A DNA stretch of 64,000 bases from Rhynchosporium graminicola (taxonomy: Eukaryota; Ascomycota; Leotiomycetes; Helotiales; Ploettnerulaceae): contig FJUW01000001.1 of assembly GCA_900074885.1 (NCBI GenBank), positions 248,001 through 312,000 on the forward strand, written 5' to 3'. The notes beneath the pieces are model-generated. The model made no database searches. It was not told the DNA's origin and worked only from the letters and a program-made list of their open reading frames with translations. Numbering within the stretch: position 1 is the stretch's first letter; the number at the start of each line of letters is the position of its first letter. Made by a program: the position numbers and the translations under genes. Of this stretch, positions 35,950 through 49,339 are shown one piece after another.

Positions 35950-38900
35950 TTAGCTTACTTACTAGTTAGGACCTTAGTAGTTATAAAGTATTCTAAGGAT
36001 CGATAATCCGTATATACGCTAATATAGCGTTATAGAGATATAAGTTCCGGTCTCTATTTCCGGAAAGACTTAATAATAGTATATAGCTCCTTATTATAGA
36101 TCTTCTAGTTTAGTTTATATCTATTAAGAATATAAGAATAGAATCTAATTAGATACTACTAGTTATCTTTATATAATTAGGAGATAACTCTAGCTATTAT
36201 ACTATCGGAAGTATTAGTTTCTAGTTTAGTCTATAATTTAAAGTCGAAATAGTATAGTTTCTATACCGATAATAGCTATTAATATAAATCGTCGAAGGAC
36301 TTCTTATAATCGTTAGTGAAATTCTATAGTACTATAGGCCGAGTAAGTACTAAGAGAGATTTAGTAATAAGGCCGAAATTCCGAATAAATTAATAATAGA
36401 ACTTATAGAATCCTAAGAAGGATTTTATAACTATTACCGTTTCAGGGTACTTCTAGTCTACTAATAATACTACTTTCTCAGGATCTAGCTCGATTCTGTT
36501 AGTAGTAATAATATATCTAAAGTATTTAGTCCGAGTAATATAGAATTCGCTTTTCTTAATATCTACCTAAAGTCCGGTATCTATTAAGTATTATAATACT
36601 AATTTAATATATTCTTTATATTCCTAGAGCGTTTCCGAGTATATAAGGATATTATCTAAGTAAGCTATATAGAAATTATTTAAATAATTTAGTAATATAT
36701 TATTTATATATCGCTAGTATATACTAAGTCTATTATAGAGCTTAAAAAGTAGTACTTTATATTTATAAGATCTGAAGCAAGTTCAGAAAGTAGTATACTC
36801 TTTTAATTTAAGGTCTATATAGATACGATTAAATACTACTCGGATATCTAGTTTAATAAAGATTATTACTTTAGATATATAAGTTAAGAGCTTATCGATC
36901 CTAGGTATTAAATATAAATCCTTTCGAGTAATCGTATTAAGCTTATAATAGTTAATATAGAAGCGTAATCCTCTATTAGCCTTTTTAATAAATAGTATAA
37001 GTAATATAAAAGGACTTTAGCTAGATTCGATAAATCCCTTATCTAAGTTCTCTATAAGATACTCCTTAGTTACTTATAATTCGTCTATAGATTACTAATA
37101 TAAAGGCGAATATATATTAAGTAATAGTTCTTCTAAAATAATTTTATAATCGTATAAGTAATATAGTAGAAGAATATTAGAATCCCGCTTAGAAAAAGCT
37201 TCTTTAAGAGTATAATACTATTCCGATAGCTTTTTAGCTATAAGTCGTTCGGTATTAGGATCCTTAGGAGAGTTACTATTTAGATAATCTTATAAGAGGT
37301 AGTCTATCTTATAGATACTAGTAAAGAATAATTCGGAACTTTTACGTTTTATACTAAAATAAAAAGCTATAGTATTAATTTAGTAAATTAGAACTAGTTT
37401 CTAGATCCTTAGAGGTTAAGAGGAGTACTTATAGTAAGGTTTCGATATAAGTACTTTTCTCGATGAATTCGGAGCGGAAAGAGGTTCGGATTCCTTAGTA
37501 ATAAGCGGAAATAAGTTAAAAAGTAAGGATAATATATTAATATATTATATCGTTATTATTTAGTATAATTAGTATTAGTCTAGCTAGTTTATAGCTAAGT
37601 CCCGCGCGTTAGTATTAATTTAGTAAGATCGATTAATACTAAGTTTACGAGATAGTAGAGTTATAATTATCTCCTTATCGTATTAGAAGGTAGCTAAATA
37701 GCGTTCTGATTATAATAGCTTATAATAGAGCGTATCTAGCTTAACTTGAAATTATCATATCTATTTAATACTAATAATTATATCTTATTATCCTAAATCG
37801 AGAAGAATAAAAGAGTAGTTATAAATACGCCTACTATTAATAGAAAAGTATAAACGTATAAAATAAGTAATATAAGTTCTAATAGACTATTAGAAACTAC
37901 GTATTAGAATAGAATAAGGTAGTAGCTTGATTTTAATACTAAGGGCCCCTAATAGTTATCTAGTAAGAGTATAATTAATAAATAGATAACTATTTACTCT
38001 AGTATTAATTAAGCTATTTATAGAGACTCTTAGCCCGTTTATACTAACTATAATCAGATATATAAATTACTTACTTCTTATTAAGGAGTTAAAGTCTAGA
38101 TTAGAAAGATTATACTTATATAGATCTAAGAAAGAGTTTTTACTTAAGCCTTATCGTTTCCCTCTAGTATTAGTCCAGATTCAGAGAGTATATCTTCTAT
38201 TACTTCCTTAGTTACTTAATCCTCTTCCGGAAATTTATTAATTAATTAAACCTTAGGTAAGTTAAGGCAATCTAGCTTAATATAACTAAGCTATCTATAA
38301 CTATAATACCTAAAGGGTTCTCCGGTCGAGGTAGTAAAGCGTTTTAGCGTAAAGGGAGTATTAACCTATACTAAAGTAGAAGGACGTACGTATAATATAG
38401 GAGTAGTTTATCGAGGAACTAAGCTTAAGGACTAGTAAGAGGTAGAACTAGTAGTAGTTATAGTAATAATAGTAAGCTTATAGTATTATACTTAAGTAAT
38501 AGCTTTCTCGGGATAAGTATATTCTGAGTTATAGTAATACTTAGTATTAAAAGAAAGTAAGGATTTAACTATAGAAGCGTAGTCCTTATTCTATATTAGT
38601 TTAATAATAAGAGTTAAAGCGCGTAAGGATAGTATAATCTTATCTTATATATAGAAGAACTACTCTTTCTTTTTAACTTTACTTTAGATAATAGCACTTT
38701 AAAATCAACTACGAAACTCGGCGAAAGTCTCGCGTATATAGCCGGGTTATTATATTTCTAGGTAATAGAAAGCGTTATAATAGTTATTTTCCTCTAAACT
38801 AATAAGAAAGTTCTCCTCTAATAAGGAGATTATTTTATTACTAGTTTTAAACTCGTTAGTAAGGTACTAAGGCGTAAGATACTCTTTAACTAATCTAGTA

Positions 38901-39881
38901 ACTAGCTCTTATACGAGAACGCGCTAGGAGAAGTCCGTAAAGTAGTAGTTAGCGTTTATAGCTAGCTAGTCTCATATTAATACTCTCTATTAGAAGAAAG
39001 TAGAGTCTAATTTATTATCTAAGAGTAAGATCTTCTTAGTAAGATAAGACTTCCTAAGGTATAACTCTACTGATTCGGCGCTAAGAGAAGAAGATAATTT
39101 ATTAGGAATAATATCCTCTCTTTTAGTACTATATATTAGAATAGAGTTTATTAAGTTATTAAACTCCGCTATACGCGGAGATTATAGTATTAGTTCTAAT
39201 AGGAGAGTCGAAGATAAGTGAGGGACCCTTATAAGGAACTTATCTTATATAGAGATTAATCTATCTATAGTATTTTCTAGAGAGTTATTCTTTTCCTCTT
39301 AGTCTACTAATTATTATAAGAGGGAATAGATTAGGTTTAAGTTACTTATAGTAATAAGAATACTTAGCGATTATACTCTTAGTGAATTTCGCTTTTATTT
39401 TCCTTTCCCTCTCGATTAGTACTTCCTTAATAAGGTATTAACGTTCTCTAAAGTAAGAGATATTTAGAGTAAGGAAAAGTATAATAGATTAAGTTCAGAG
39501 GTAAAGCAAGAGAGATTATATTAAGTTCCTCTAGAACTAGAAGAGTCTCTAGTTTATTAGTTAAGAGCTATAATAATAGCTTAAAAAGGGGTATATTAAA
39601 GCTATTTCAGTAGTAATATATAGAAGTTAAAGTTCCGGGGTATTTATTATACTTTCTTTAAAATCTATCTATAATTCCTTTATACTAAGGGAGTTATTAA
39701 AGGAGCGTTAGCGAAAACCTCCTCTATTATACTATTTATAATAAGCTAAATTAAACCCTAATTTATAGTTATCCGAGAGATCTCTAGTATCTCAGCTATA
39801 TATAAGTAGTTATCGAATAACTAACTTAGTAGTAAGATATTATAGTAAGCTATCTCTAGTTATCTTAATCTTTTTATTTAA

Positions 39882-40149
39882 TATAATAATATAAGACTTA
39901 AGGTAGTATATAAGTAAGAATAAATAAGTAAGAAAGCTAAGAGCGATCTTATATAGTCTACTACGAAGGAAACAAAAAGATAAGGAAAGAAGAAGAAGAG
40001 AGATAGAGTATAAGGTACCTTATATATATATACCGGTACTAGCCTAATACTATACTAAGTCGGATACTAGTTCTGCCGGGATACCTATGAACTTGGGCCC
40101 TAGTATCTATTCTTCTTCTCATATGATATTCAGGTGAGCTGTCGTCACA
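39882..40149 (-). repeat. 5' LTR of A2
   Basis: 268 bp, TATAATAATA to GCTGTCGTCACA, which shows the unmutated 10-bp terminus TGTCGTCACA. Confidence 0.9.
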
Positions 40150-43100
40150 CCTTATATATATAGATATAGTCCTTTAAGAAATATTCGGAATATTTACTCT
40201 TATTAATAAAGGATATTAGTACTATACTATAATAAATAAAGACCTTATAGAAGGTCTCGGTCTTATATATATAAGCTATAGAACCCGCGAGATAAAAAGC
40301 GCTTTAAAAGCTATATAGAACTTAAGGACTAAAGGAGTAATTAGGTTCTAAATAAAAATCGTAAAGTTTAGCTAAAGGGTCTATATATATATAATACTAA
40401 AACTAGCTTTTCTATTAATCTTAGGGAACTTATAGAAAGCGTAAAATAAGATTAAGATAACGCTTAAAAAATAATAATATTATTATAGCTTAGTAAAGAA
40501 ATAAGTAATAGAAAGACGTAATTACTACTTATATATAGATAATAATAATTATACTTTAGTATCCGCTATAATATTAAAGGATATAAAGATAGCCTTTTAA
40601 GATAAAGAAGAGCTAACCTTAGACTAACTTAAAAATATTCTCCCTTTAGAGATTTAAGATATAGCTCTACTCTTTTCTAAGTAAGAAGTAGAGAAACTAG
40701 CTCCTTATCGATCGGGTATCGACTATCGAATCGATATCCGCGAATAATTAGACGGGTCCCCTACTGCCTTATTATAGGGTCCGCTATATAGTATATCTAA
40801 AGATAAATTACTAGCGCTAAGAAAGTCATTAAATAGCTTCTTAGAAAAAGGATATATCCGGCTTAGTACTTCAGAAGCGGTAGCTCTTATCCTTTTTATA
40901 CAGAAACCCGAGAGAGGTCTAAGGTTCTACTATAACTACTAAGCGCTAAACGCTATTATAAAGCTAGACTAGTACCCTTTACTATTAATACTAGAGACTT
41001 TATAGAACCTTATAAGTACTAAATAGCTTACGAAAGTAAATATAGTTTTAGTATTTTATTAAATACGTATAATATCAGGTTATAAGTATAAAATAGCCTT
41101 TTATATAAGATTTAGGTCTTTTAAATAGCTTATATATCCTTTTAGATTATTAGGAGCTCCGGCGAGTTTCTAGTAGTATATTAATAGCTTATTAAGGGAA
41201 TAATTAAACAACTTTACCTTAGCTTATATAGATAATATAATTATCTACTCGAATAGCTCTAAAGAAGACTACTTCGAAAAGATATAAATCGTTCTCTGTA
41301 AGCTTTAAGATAATAGATTATACTTAGATCTCGGAAAGAGCGAGTTCGCTCGTAAGAAGCTTAAATATCTAAGATTTATTATATATACTAATAGAAAAAG
41401 TATAAGTCCTGATTTAGAAAAAGTAATAGTAATTAAGAACTAAGTATAACCTAAGACTTAGAAGGAGATATAATATTTCTTAGGATTTATAAACTTCTAC
41501 TAAATATTTATAGTAAACTACTTAAAGCTAGTTATACTCTTAATAGTATTAATAAGGAAAAGTCGCTTATTCTCCTAAAGAAAACTAGAAGAGAAAGTAT
41601 TTAAGATTCTAATAAAGAAGTTTTATAAAGCTCTAGTACTTATATACTAAGATCCGAGACTTTAGATATTCTTAGAGACTAATTATAATAGATTCGTAAT
41701 AAAAGGCGCTCTCTTATAAGAAAAGAATAAAGTCTAATAACTAGTAAGCTTTTTCGCTTAGAAGCTAAATAAAACCGAAATTAATTATAATATCTATAAT
41801 AAGAAAATACTAGTAGTAATTACTTACTTAAAATTCTAAGCTCTTAAGTTAAAAGTATATAGCCCTTTTATAATTTAAATAGACTATAAGAACCTTAAGT
41901 ATTTTATAACTAAGTAATAGCTATTAGAGTATTAAGTATATTAGTATAAGACCTTAGTACTATTCTAATTTACTTTAGTATATAAGCTAAGATCTAAAGC
42001 TATTATCTTAGATACCTTATTATAAAAGGAATAAGATATATTAGAGGAAAGTAATATAAACTCGAAGTTCTATAGGTTTTTAGACTCGGATTATATAGCG
42101 AACTAGTTTACTTTAGAAAAGAAAGATAAAGTAAAAATAATAATTATATTAACTTAGTTAAATTATAATATAAACTCGAGGTTCTATAGGTTTTTAGACT
42201 TAGAACGCGTAATATATTAGTTAGCTTTAGAAAGAGAAGATAAGATAAGAGTAGTACTTATATCTATTTAGCTATTAATTATATCTTTTAGCTAAGTCTT
42301 TACCTTAGACTTAGCAGTATTTAGAAGTCCTTTCTAAGATAAAGAACTAAATAACTTATAAGATACTATAATATAAGAGGATAAGATATATTAAATAATA
42401 CTCTACTTATTATAAGATAAAGCTTAATTTTTCCTAAGCGAAATTAAGATTAAAATCTAAGTAAGTAACTATAATATAAATATAAAGAACTACTTATATT
42501 ACTATAGAAAGTTATAAGTACTAAGCGCTCTAGTTATACTAGAGTCCGACTATAAAGCAATAGACCTCGAGACTCTTGAAAATAATACTCTAAAGATAAG
42601 GCTTATTTAGTCTATCTATAACTCGCTAGTCTATAGTTATCTAGAGCGAGACTCTACTATATTAATATTAAGATACTCCTTCTACTAGCTACTATAGTTA
42701 AAATATATAAGATAATTCTTAAGGAACTATAACTATTATAAGAGAAATAAAGTATAAAAAGAATATAAATATAGACTCCTAAGATTATTACTAGTTCCTA
42801 ACTAATTCTTCTAAGAGATATCTATAGACTTTATAACTAACTTACTAAACTCTTAAGATAACTATTATCTTTAAGTAATTAAAAACTAATTAAGTAAATA
42901 AGTAATTATCGAAGTGATACTTAGTATAAAAGCAGAGGAATATACTAAGAAATTTATAGAATACTAAGTAAGAAATTATAAGATACTATAAGTAATTATA
43001 AGTAATAGAAATACTAATTAGATAAGTATATTCTAGAAGACTTTTTATTACTTAATTAGTATATAATAAAGACTTAGCTCCGGATACTACTTATAAACTA

Positions 43101-43960
43101 ATAGAGAACTAGAAAAGCTAAATTAAGATATCTAAGCTTATTTATAAAACTTTATTAACTAAGAGTAATCCGACTAGAAAAAGTAGCTCTTTATAGCTTA
43201 GTTAGTATTAAATAGATATTATTATATAAGCCTTAGGATAAGCTTATTCTTTACTATATATAAGTATAAAGCGCTATTACTTATATTATTAGAGATAGAA
43301 CCCGAGATTGACTCTTAGCTACTATCGAGCGAATAAGTAATAGTATTTATAAAGAAGATAAAGAAGATTACTAACTTATATTAGTTAAATATAATAGTAT
43401 CCGCTTAGAAATAAGAGGATAATACTAATAAGATAAGGACTCTAGCTCTAATATACTAGAAAAGAGATAAGATATAATTAGACTTATATAACTATTAGAT
43501 AAATCGACTAAAAAAGAGTCTTAATATAAAGTATACTAAATACATAATAAATAAAGTATTATCGCTAATAGCTATTTATCTATCTAAGGTCCTTAGTAAT
43601 ATTCACTTAGTATTCTATATAGATCTATTATAACTAGCGAGCTATAACTTATTACTTAAGTAAAAGACTAATAATAATTAACCGGAGCTTATACTATTCG
43701 AGACTTATAAAGAATAATAAGTAAAAGAGATTCTTTATACTAGAGATAAATCGAGAAGAAAAGGGAAAAGTAAGGAGATATTAATAAAGTAAGTAAGTTA
43801 TTATAAACTTACGTAAGAATCTATTAAAGATTTATCAGATACTATAGCTATAGACGAGTTCGAAAGCAAGTATAGAGATATTAAATATTATAATAAACCT
43901 AGATAAGTATAAGAGAAAAAGAAAAATAAGAGAGGATCTAATTAGTTTTAAGTAAGTTAT
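40150..43960 (+). pseudogene. B2 pol (reverse transcriptase, RNase H, integrase, chromodomain)
   Basis: The plus strand reads FRLLGAPASF before AYIDNIIIYS (41222 on), the reverse transcriptase palm with its second catalytic Asp changed to Asn. The integrase core begins EISIDFIT at 42815, and the second Asp of the D,D,E triad is Asn (43004-43006). The chromodomain reads VKEILYTRDKSRRKGKSKEI, then V-YYKLT-ESIKDLSDTIA-DEFESKY. Stops are TAG or TAA at sites expected for CAG, CAA or TGG. Confidence 0.75.
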
Positions 43961-44049
43961 AAGCGTTAATAAGGAGAGTTCAGATTTCTTTTATATTATT
44001 TTATTAATTCTAAAAAGTAATATAACCTAACGAATTTCCCTAGGACTCT

Positions 44050-45120
44050 ATTCTAAAATAACCGGACTTATTTAGCGCGATAAGTACCTAGAACTAGAGC
44101 AAGAGGGACTCTACTAGTACTATAGTAGTTAGTGATAGAAAATAAGCGGACTATAAGAAGCTTACGTCTAACCTTACTAAGCGATAATATTAATAACCGA
44201 ATTAGTAACTTTAGTAGTAATAGGGCTAAAATAAGTAGTTAGTAACGAAAAATAAGTAGAGTCCGAGGATAGGTATAAGAAGAGAAGACCGGTAGCTTAG
44301 AGAGGCTTTAAGGCCTTCTAAGCCTTAAGGACTTTACTAAGATCGCGGTAAGTATTAGCGCTAAATAAGCGATTAGCAATAGAAAACGATTAGAGTCTAA
44401 TAACTTATATAATATCTCTATTAGTAGAGTAAGTCTAGATAATATAAGTAATATACGCTATTTAAGGACTAAGTAATTAGTAATATTTTTTAAGCGGAGC
44501 TTAAGATAAATATATAAGTTTTTATAGTTCTTACGCTTATAAGAATAGGTCGTATAAGCGTAAGAGTAAGCAGATTATATAAGTTAGTAGATATTAAGTG
44601 AAAATAAGTAAGATCTAACTTATATTCTAGTTAATATAATTAACCCCGGAGAGAGTATAAGTAGTATAGTAGATAATAGAAGCTATCTGACTCCGATTAG
44701 TAGTAAGTAGGATATAATACTTTTAGAGTAGAGATAAGAGATAGCGAAAAGGAAAGAGTAATCGATACTAAACGATCTTATTAACTTATAGTTTATTATA
44801 AGTAATTAAGAAGAAAGGAATTAGTCTATAGAGTAACAGAAGGAGGTATATATAGCTAAGGCAGAGGTATTTACCGATTTAATTAATAATAGGAGAGAGA
44901 GTAATAATAAAGAAGCGAGAAGACGTATTCGGCCTTACTATTATTATAAGTTAGAAATAAACAGAAGAGTTATATAAATAAATAACTAGAGGCCTTATAC
45001 GACTTTACTAGTATTATTAATTATTCCTTTACTATTAGTTCGCTATTATACTTAGTTAGTCTACTATTATTATTAACTTCTAAGTAAAATCGGTATAAAG
45101 CGAGAAAAAAGAATTATAGA
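44050..45120 (+). pseudogene. Extra sense frame downstream of the family B chromodomain, B2
   Basis: About 1.1 kb lies between the chromodomain and the polypurine tract. In its last part a plus-strand frame reads KEVYIAKAEVFTDLINNRRE then NNKEARRRIRPYYYYKLEIN and runs on towards 45.1 kb with RIP-type stops. The Tyr run may be former Cys or His. No domain is recognised. The left limit is not defined by the sequence. Confidence 0.3.
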
Positions 45121-45193
45121 TATAATAAGCCCCGACCGTATATAATAGGGCGGGATACAAGTCTTTAGAGGCGAACCCCGATATAAAATAGGC

Positions 45194-45209
45194 GGAGGAA
45201 GGAGGGGAG
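45194..45209 (+). other. Polypurine tract of B2
   Basis: GGAGGAAGGAGGGGAG followed by TAA and the 3' LTR. It fixes the plus-strand orientation of family B. Confidence 0.85.
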
Positions 45210-45212
45210 TAA

Positions 45213-45380
45213 TATAAGGAGCGAGCCCTAAGATTAAGTACCGGCGATACTTATACTTACTAAGCCTAGCGATACTTATATATTTTCCTTCGGAGCTAAG
45301 CTAGAACCTGACTCTCTCCTATATCGAACTTCTTAAATACTATACTTGACTATCTGCGTACGCGTTACTCACCCGTGATA
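45213..45380 (+). repeat. 3' LTR of B2
   Basis: 168 bp, TATAAGGAGCGAGCCC to ACCCGTGATA, followed by the CTAAA duplication. Confidence 0.9.
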
Positions 45381-46048
45381 CTAAAGATAAATTACTAGCG
45401 CTAAGAAAGTTATTAAATAGCTTCTTAGAAAAAGGATATATCCGGCTTAGTACTTTAGAAGTAATAGCTTCTATCTTTTTTATATAGAAACCTAAGGGAG
45501 GTCTAAGGTTCTACTGCGATTACTAAGCGCTAAACGCTATTACGAAGCCAGACTAGTACCCTTTACTATTAATACCGGAGACCTTATAGAACCTTACGAG
45601 TACTAAATAGCTTATAAAAGTAGATATAGTTTTAGTATTTTATTAAATACGTATAGTATTAGGTTATAAGTATAAAATAGCCTTTCGTATAAGATTTAGG
45701 TCTTTTAAATAGCTCGTATATCTTTTTAGATTATTAGGAGCTCTAGCGAGTTTCTAGTAGTATATTAATAGCTTATTAAGGGAATAATTAGATAACTTTA
45801 CCTTAGCTTATATAGATAATATAATTATCTACTCGAATAGCTCTAAAGAAGACTACTTCGAAAAGGTATAAACTATTCTCTATAAGCTTTAAGATAGTAG
45901 ACTATACTTAGATCCTAGAAAGAGTAAGTTCACTCGTAAGAAGCTTAAATATCTAGGATTTATTATATATACTAATAGAAAAAGTATAAGTCCTAATCTA
46001 GAAAAAGTAATAATAATTAAGAACTAAGCGTAACTTAAGACTTAGAAG
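45381..46048 (+). pseudogene. B1 pol, fourth segment (reverse transcriptase palm)
   Basis: It matches B2 from 40796 on. It contains AYIDNIIIYS at 45806-45835 and so carries the same Asp-to-Asn change. It ends AGAAG, the left duplication of the A3 insertion. Confidence 0.75.
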
Positions 46049-46316
46049 TGTAACGACATAAGACTCAAGGCGGTATACAAGTAAGAATAAACGAGTAGGG
46101 AGGCTAAGAGCGATCTTATATAGTCTACTACGAAGGAAATAAAAAGATAAGGAAGGAAGAAGAAGAGAGATAGAGTGTAAAGCACCTTATATATATATGC
46201 CGGTACTAGTCCGATATTATACCGGGTCGGATACTAGTTCTGCTAGGATACTTATGAACTTAGGCCCTATTATCTATCCTTCTTCTTATATAATATTCAG
46301 GTGAGCTATCGTTATA
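46049..46316 (-). repeat. 3' LTR of A3
   Basis: 268 bp, TGTAACGACATAAG to TATCGTTATA. The polypurine tract lies directly inside (plus strand TTACCCCCCTCC). Confidence 0.9.
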
Positions 46317-46846
46317 TTACCCCCCTCCTAAGAAGAGCTTAACCCTAAGCTCAGAAAGTTATAGTTTATACTAGAATTAGTCTTTATTATAACTATTTTC
46401 GTTAATATTCGCGTAATAAGCGCTAGCCGCTCTTTAGTAGTAGTAAATTCTTTATTAGGCTCTGACTAATTATATCGCTATAACGGTACTATATTAGTCG
46501 TAGCTTCTAAATCGGGCGGTAAGTAGTATTTACTTTATCTATTTATAGTAGGAGTCGAGTTTAAGTAAGGCGTAGGGTATATAAAAGAAGGGGTTTATTA
46601 ATATTAGAGCCTTTCCTTTTTAACTATAATAACTACTTTAACTTATAAGTTTACTCTCCCTAGACTACGATATAGCTCCTATAGTAAGTATTATTACTAA
46701 CTACTATAGTAATCTACTATAATCTTATATATTAATCGACCTAATTAACTTTTCTCTTAATATAAGTAAGTTTTCTATCTTAGTTTTAGGGATAATCCTT
46801 AAGTATAGTACGAGGGTTTTATAGATCTATAACACTAAATCCTATA

Positions 46847-47772
46847 GTGCTTTTACTAGTTCCTACTAGTACTCTTTTAGTAGCGTATCATATATATTAC
46901 CTGCGATATATTCGCGCTTTCCTTAAGATAAAGTATAATAATACTCCTATTTTAGAACTCTTATGCTTATTTAATAAGCTTAACTCTAAGCTTTATAAGT
47001 ATTATTCGGTATTAAAGAGTAGTTATAAGTATATAAGTTACTTAAACCTAAATATAGTTATATATACTAACGTATTATAGTTACTTAATTATATTAATAC
47101 GGAATATACTATTCTATCTAGTTTACTTCCTAGCAGCGAAGCTAAAGGCGTAAAGCTAAATCAGGGTAGTATTATAGCTACCTATAAAGCTATTAATCGG
47201 ATCTATTATCTCGCGAAATCTACTACTCTTACTACTACGTTAGAGATTACTACTATATAATTAGCAGAGACTTAAGCTTTAAGGCGTTCTATAGAGAAAG
47301 TATTTAAGAAGCTAGAGTTTATTAAAGTAGTAAGTTACGATCTTAAACCCTTAGATACTAGTATAATACTAACGCGATATAGGATTTAGATCTTCTAATA
47401 GTCGATTCGGCAGAGTCTAGGTTAATAATCGAAATAGTATTAAAGTAGATAAAAGAATTAAATAATATTATATAGGAATTTATAAAGAAAGCTATATTTA
47501 AGGTTATAATATCTGATACTAAAGGAAAGAGGAATTTGCTTTCTAGTTTAGAGATAACATCGGATCTAGATACTCCCGGACCCTCTCTAAAGAAGAAAGC
47601 CCGTAGGATTAGCTATTATACTCGGTCTACTACTAAGGCTATATTAATAGATTTAGGTAAGGAGTTAGATATAGTAGTTCCGGTTCTAGATATTCCAGAT
47701 TTACTAGAAGCTCTAGAGAACTTAGGAGAGAAAGCTAGTAAAATAGAAGTAGTTAAAGAAGTAAAGTTTTAG
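46847..47772 (+). pseudogene. Conserved antisense frame of family A, copy A3
   Basis: Two open parts are visible. 46847-47080 (77 codons) reads LLLVPTSTLLVAYHIYYLRY. 47536-47772 (78 codons) reads SDLDTPGPSLKKKARRISYY and ends EVVKEVKF. The second is open from an ATG and is charged, with a Lys/Arg cluster and a Leu/Glu-rich, helix-prone tail. They are in different phases, and between them RIP-type stops interrupt both frames. Coding-like sequence with wobble-position variation occurs in all four copies. Read opposite to gag-pol. No domain recognised. Confidence 0.45.
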
Positions 47773-48484
47773 ATATAGTATTATTATAGAGTATAATCAG
47801 AGGATTATTCCTAATAATAAATTCTAATACTAGTAACTATAATAGCTTATTATTCTCTAAGTAATTATAGTTATCTATTCCGTTTTCCTAAGCTTTAATC
47901 TATTATTCTAGTTTACGTAGAGGTTTAGGTTTACTTAAGTTAGTAGCATAGAAATCTCTAAGCTTATACGGAGTACCTATTAGGTCGGAAGTATTATACT
48001 AAGTTAAGTCCGGGTTATAGCCTAGCTAGCTAACTTAATACTTTAGATTATCTCTTAGGAGCTATATAGCGAGTATATCTTATAACTCCTACTCTTCTTA
48101 AGTAGCGATAACCTCCGGAAGTAAGTTTAGTAACTTCTAGCTTAGTAATAAGTTATCCAGGTCCTTAAAGAGTAATTCGGAGGCGAATATATCGTATATA
48201 GAAGATCCTAGGGGTAAATCTAGTTTATAAGAATATCTGATCTTAGCTAGGACTTAGTATAGTCTTACCTAGAGATTAGATAGCTTCTTACTTAGCTAGT
48301 GATTCTTAAGGTTCCTTATAAAGAGAAATACCTTATCTCTAACTTCCTAGTTAATATTATACTATTTCGGGTCAGTTATAGCGCTTATCTTATACTAAGT
48401 AGCTAGTATATTAGCTTTTATAACCTCGATAGCGGATTTAGTACGTTTAGCTAGAGATTTAGTATTAGTATAATTAAGCTTCTC

Positions 48485-49339
48485 TTATAGTATTAATCCG
48501 GTAAGTTACTTCTAGTCCTAGCTATTCTATAGTAGTATACTATATTTAAGGGTATATAGCGCTATACTAATAGAGTCGTAAGATAGGGTTACTTAAGCGC
48601 GGTCTATTATCAGTAGTAGTTCGCCCTAGTTACTCTAGTAGTAATTAACGAAAGGTCTAAGGCATTAGTTAATATACTGATTTATAATTTCCGTTTATCT
48701 ATTAGTTTACTAGTAGAAAGAGGTAGAGAGCTTAACCTTAACTCTAATTATATAGTAAAACTCTTACTAGAAGGATAAGACTAANNNNNNNNNNNNNNNN
48801 NNNNNNNNNNNNNNNNNNNNNNNNNNNNNNNNNNNNNNNNNNNNNNNNNNNNNNNNNNNNNNNNNNNNNNNNNNNNNNNNNNNNNNNNNNNNNNNNNNNN
48901 NNNNNNNNNNNNNNNNNNNNNNNNNNNNNNNNNNNNNNNNNNNNNNNNNNNNNNNNNNNNNNNNNNNNNNNNNNNNNNNNNNNNNNNNNNNNNNNNNNNN
49001 NNNNNNNNNNNNNNNNNNNNNNNNNNNNNNNNNNNNNNNTTATAGTATTAATCCGGTAAGTTACTTCTAGTCCTAGCTATTCTATAGTAGTATACTATAT
49101 TTAAGGGTATATAGCGCTATACTAATAGAGTCGTAAGATAGGGTTACTTAAGCGCGGTCTATTATCAGTAGTAGTTCGCCCTAGTTACTCTAGTAGTAAT
49201 TAACGAAAGGTCTAAGGCATTAGTTAATATACTGATTTATAATTTCCGTTTATCTATTAGTTTACTAGTAGAAAGAGGTAGAGAGCTTAACTTTAACTCT
49301 AATTATATAATAAAACTCTTACTAGAAAGATAAGACTAA
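48485..49339. repeat. 300-bp duplicate on both sides of the N gap
   Basis: 48485-48784 and 49040-49339 are the same 300 bp with about three transitions. A gap bounded by the same sequence on both sides usually means contig ends that overlap and were not merged. Confidence 0.85.
48785..49039. other. Assembly gap (255 N)
   Basis: Run of N. Given the repeated flanks, the true gap is probably zero or negative in length. Confidence 0.95.

Larger units (their letters stand above)
31692..40149 (-). mobile_element. Family A Ty3/Gypsy chromovirus, copy A2, inserted in B2
   Basis: It is flanked by the 5-bp duplication CCTTA (31687-31691 and 40150-40154); B1 reads through the same point near 22978-22990. 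LTRs are 31692-31959 and 39882-40149. Reverse transcriptase has YLDN at 36651-36662. A single N at 35269 separates two diverged copies of the same 680-bp stretch; without one copy the element is 7777 bp. It is the innermost element of the nest, inside B2 inside B1. Confidence 0.9.
30183..45380 (+). mobile_element. Family B Ty3/Gypsy chromovirus, copy B2, inserted in B1
   Basis: It is flanked by the duplication CTAAA (30178-30182 and 45381-45385); the sister sequence is uninterrupted at about 40795-40805. LTRs are 30183-30350 and 45213-45380. Gag lies at about 30.4-31.69 kb, where A2 interrupts, and continues from 40150. The zinc knuckle at 31455-31496 reads YFYY-RVSE-Y-YIYK-C, keeping the last Cys. 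Pol covers 40.5-43.95 kb: reverse transcriptase with YIDN (41225-41236), integrase with EISIDFIT (42815 on) and S-N-R where SDR is expected (43001-43009), and a chromodomain at about 43.73-43.92 kb (VKEILYTRDKSRRKGKSKEI). Without A2 it is about 6735 bp. All frames carry RIP stops. Confidence 0.9.
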
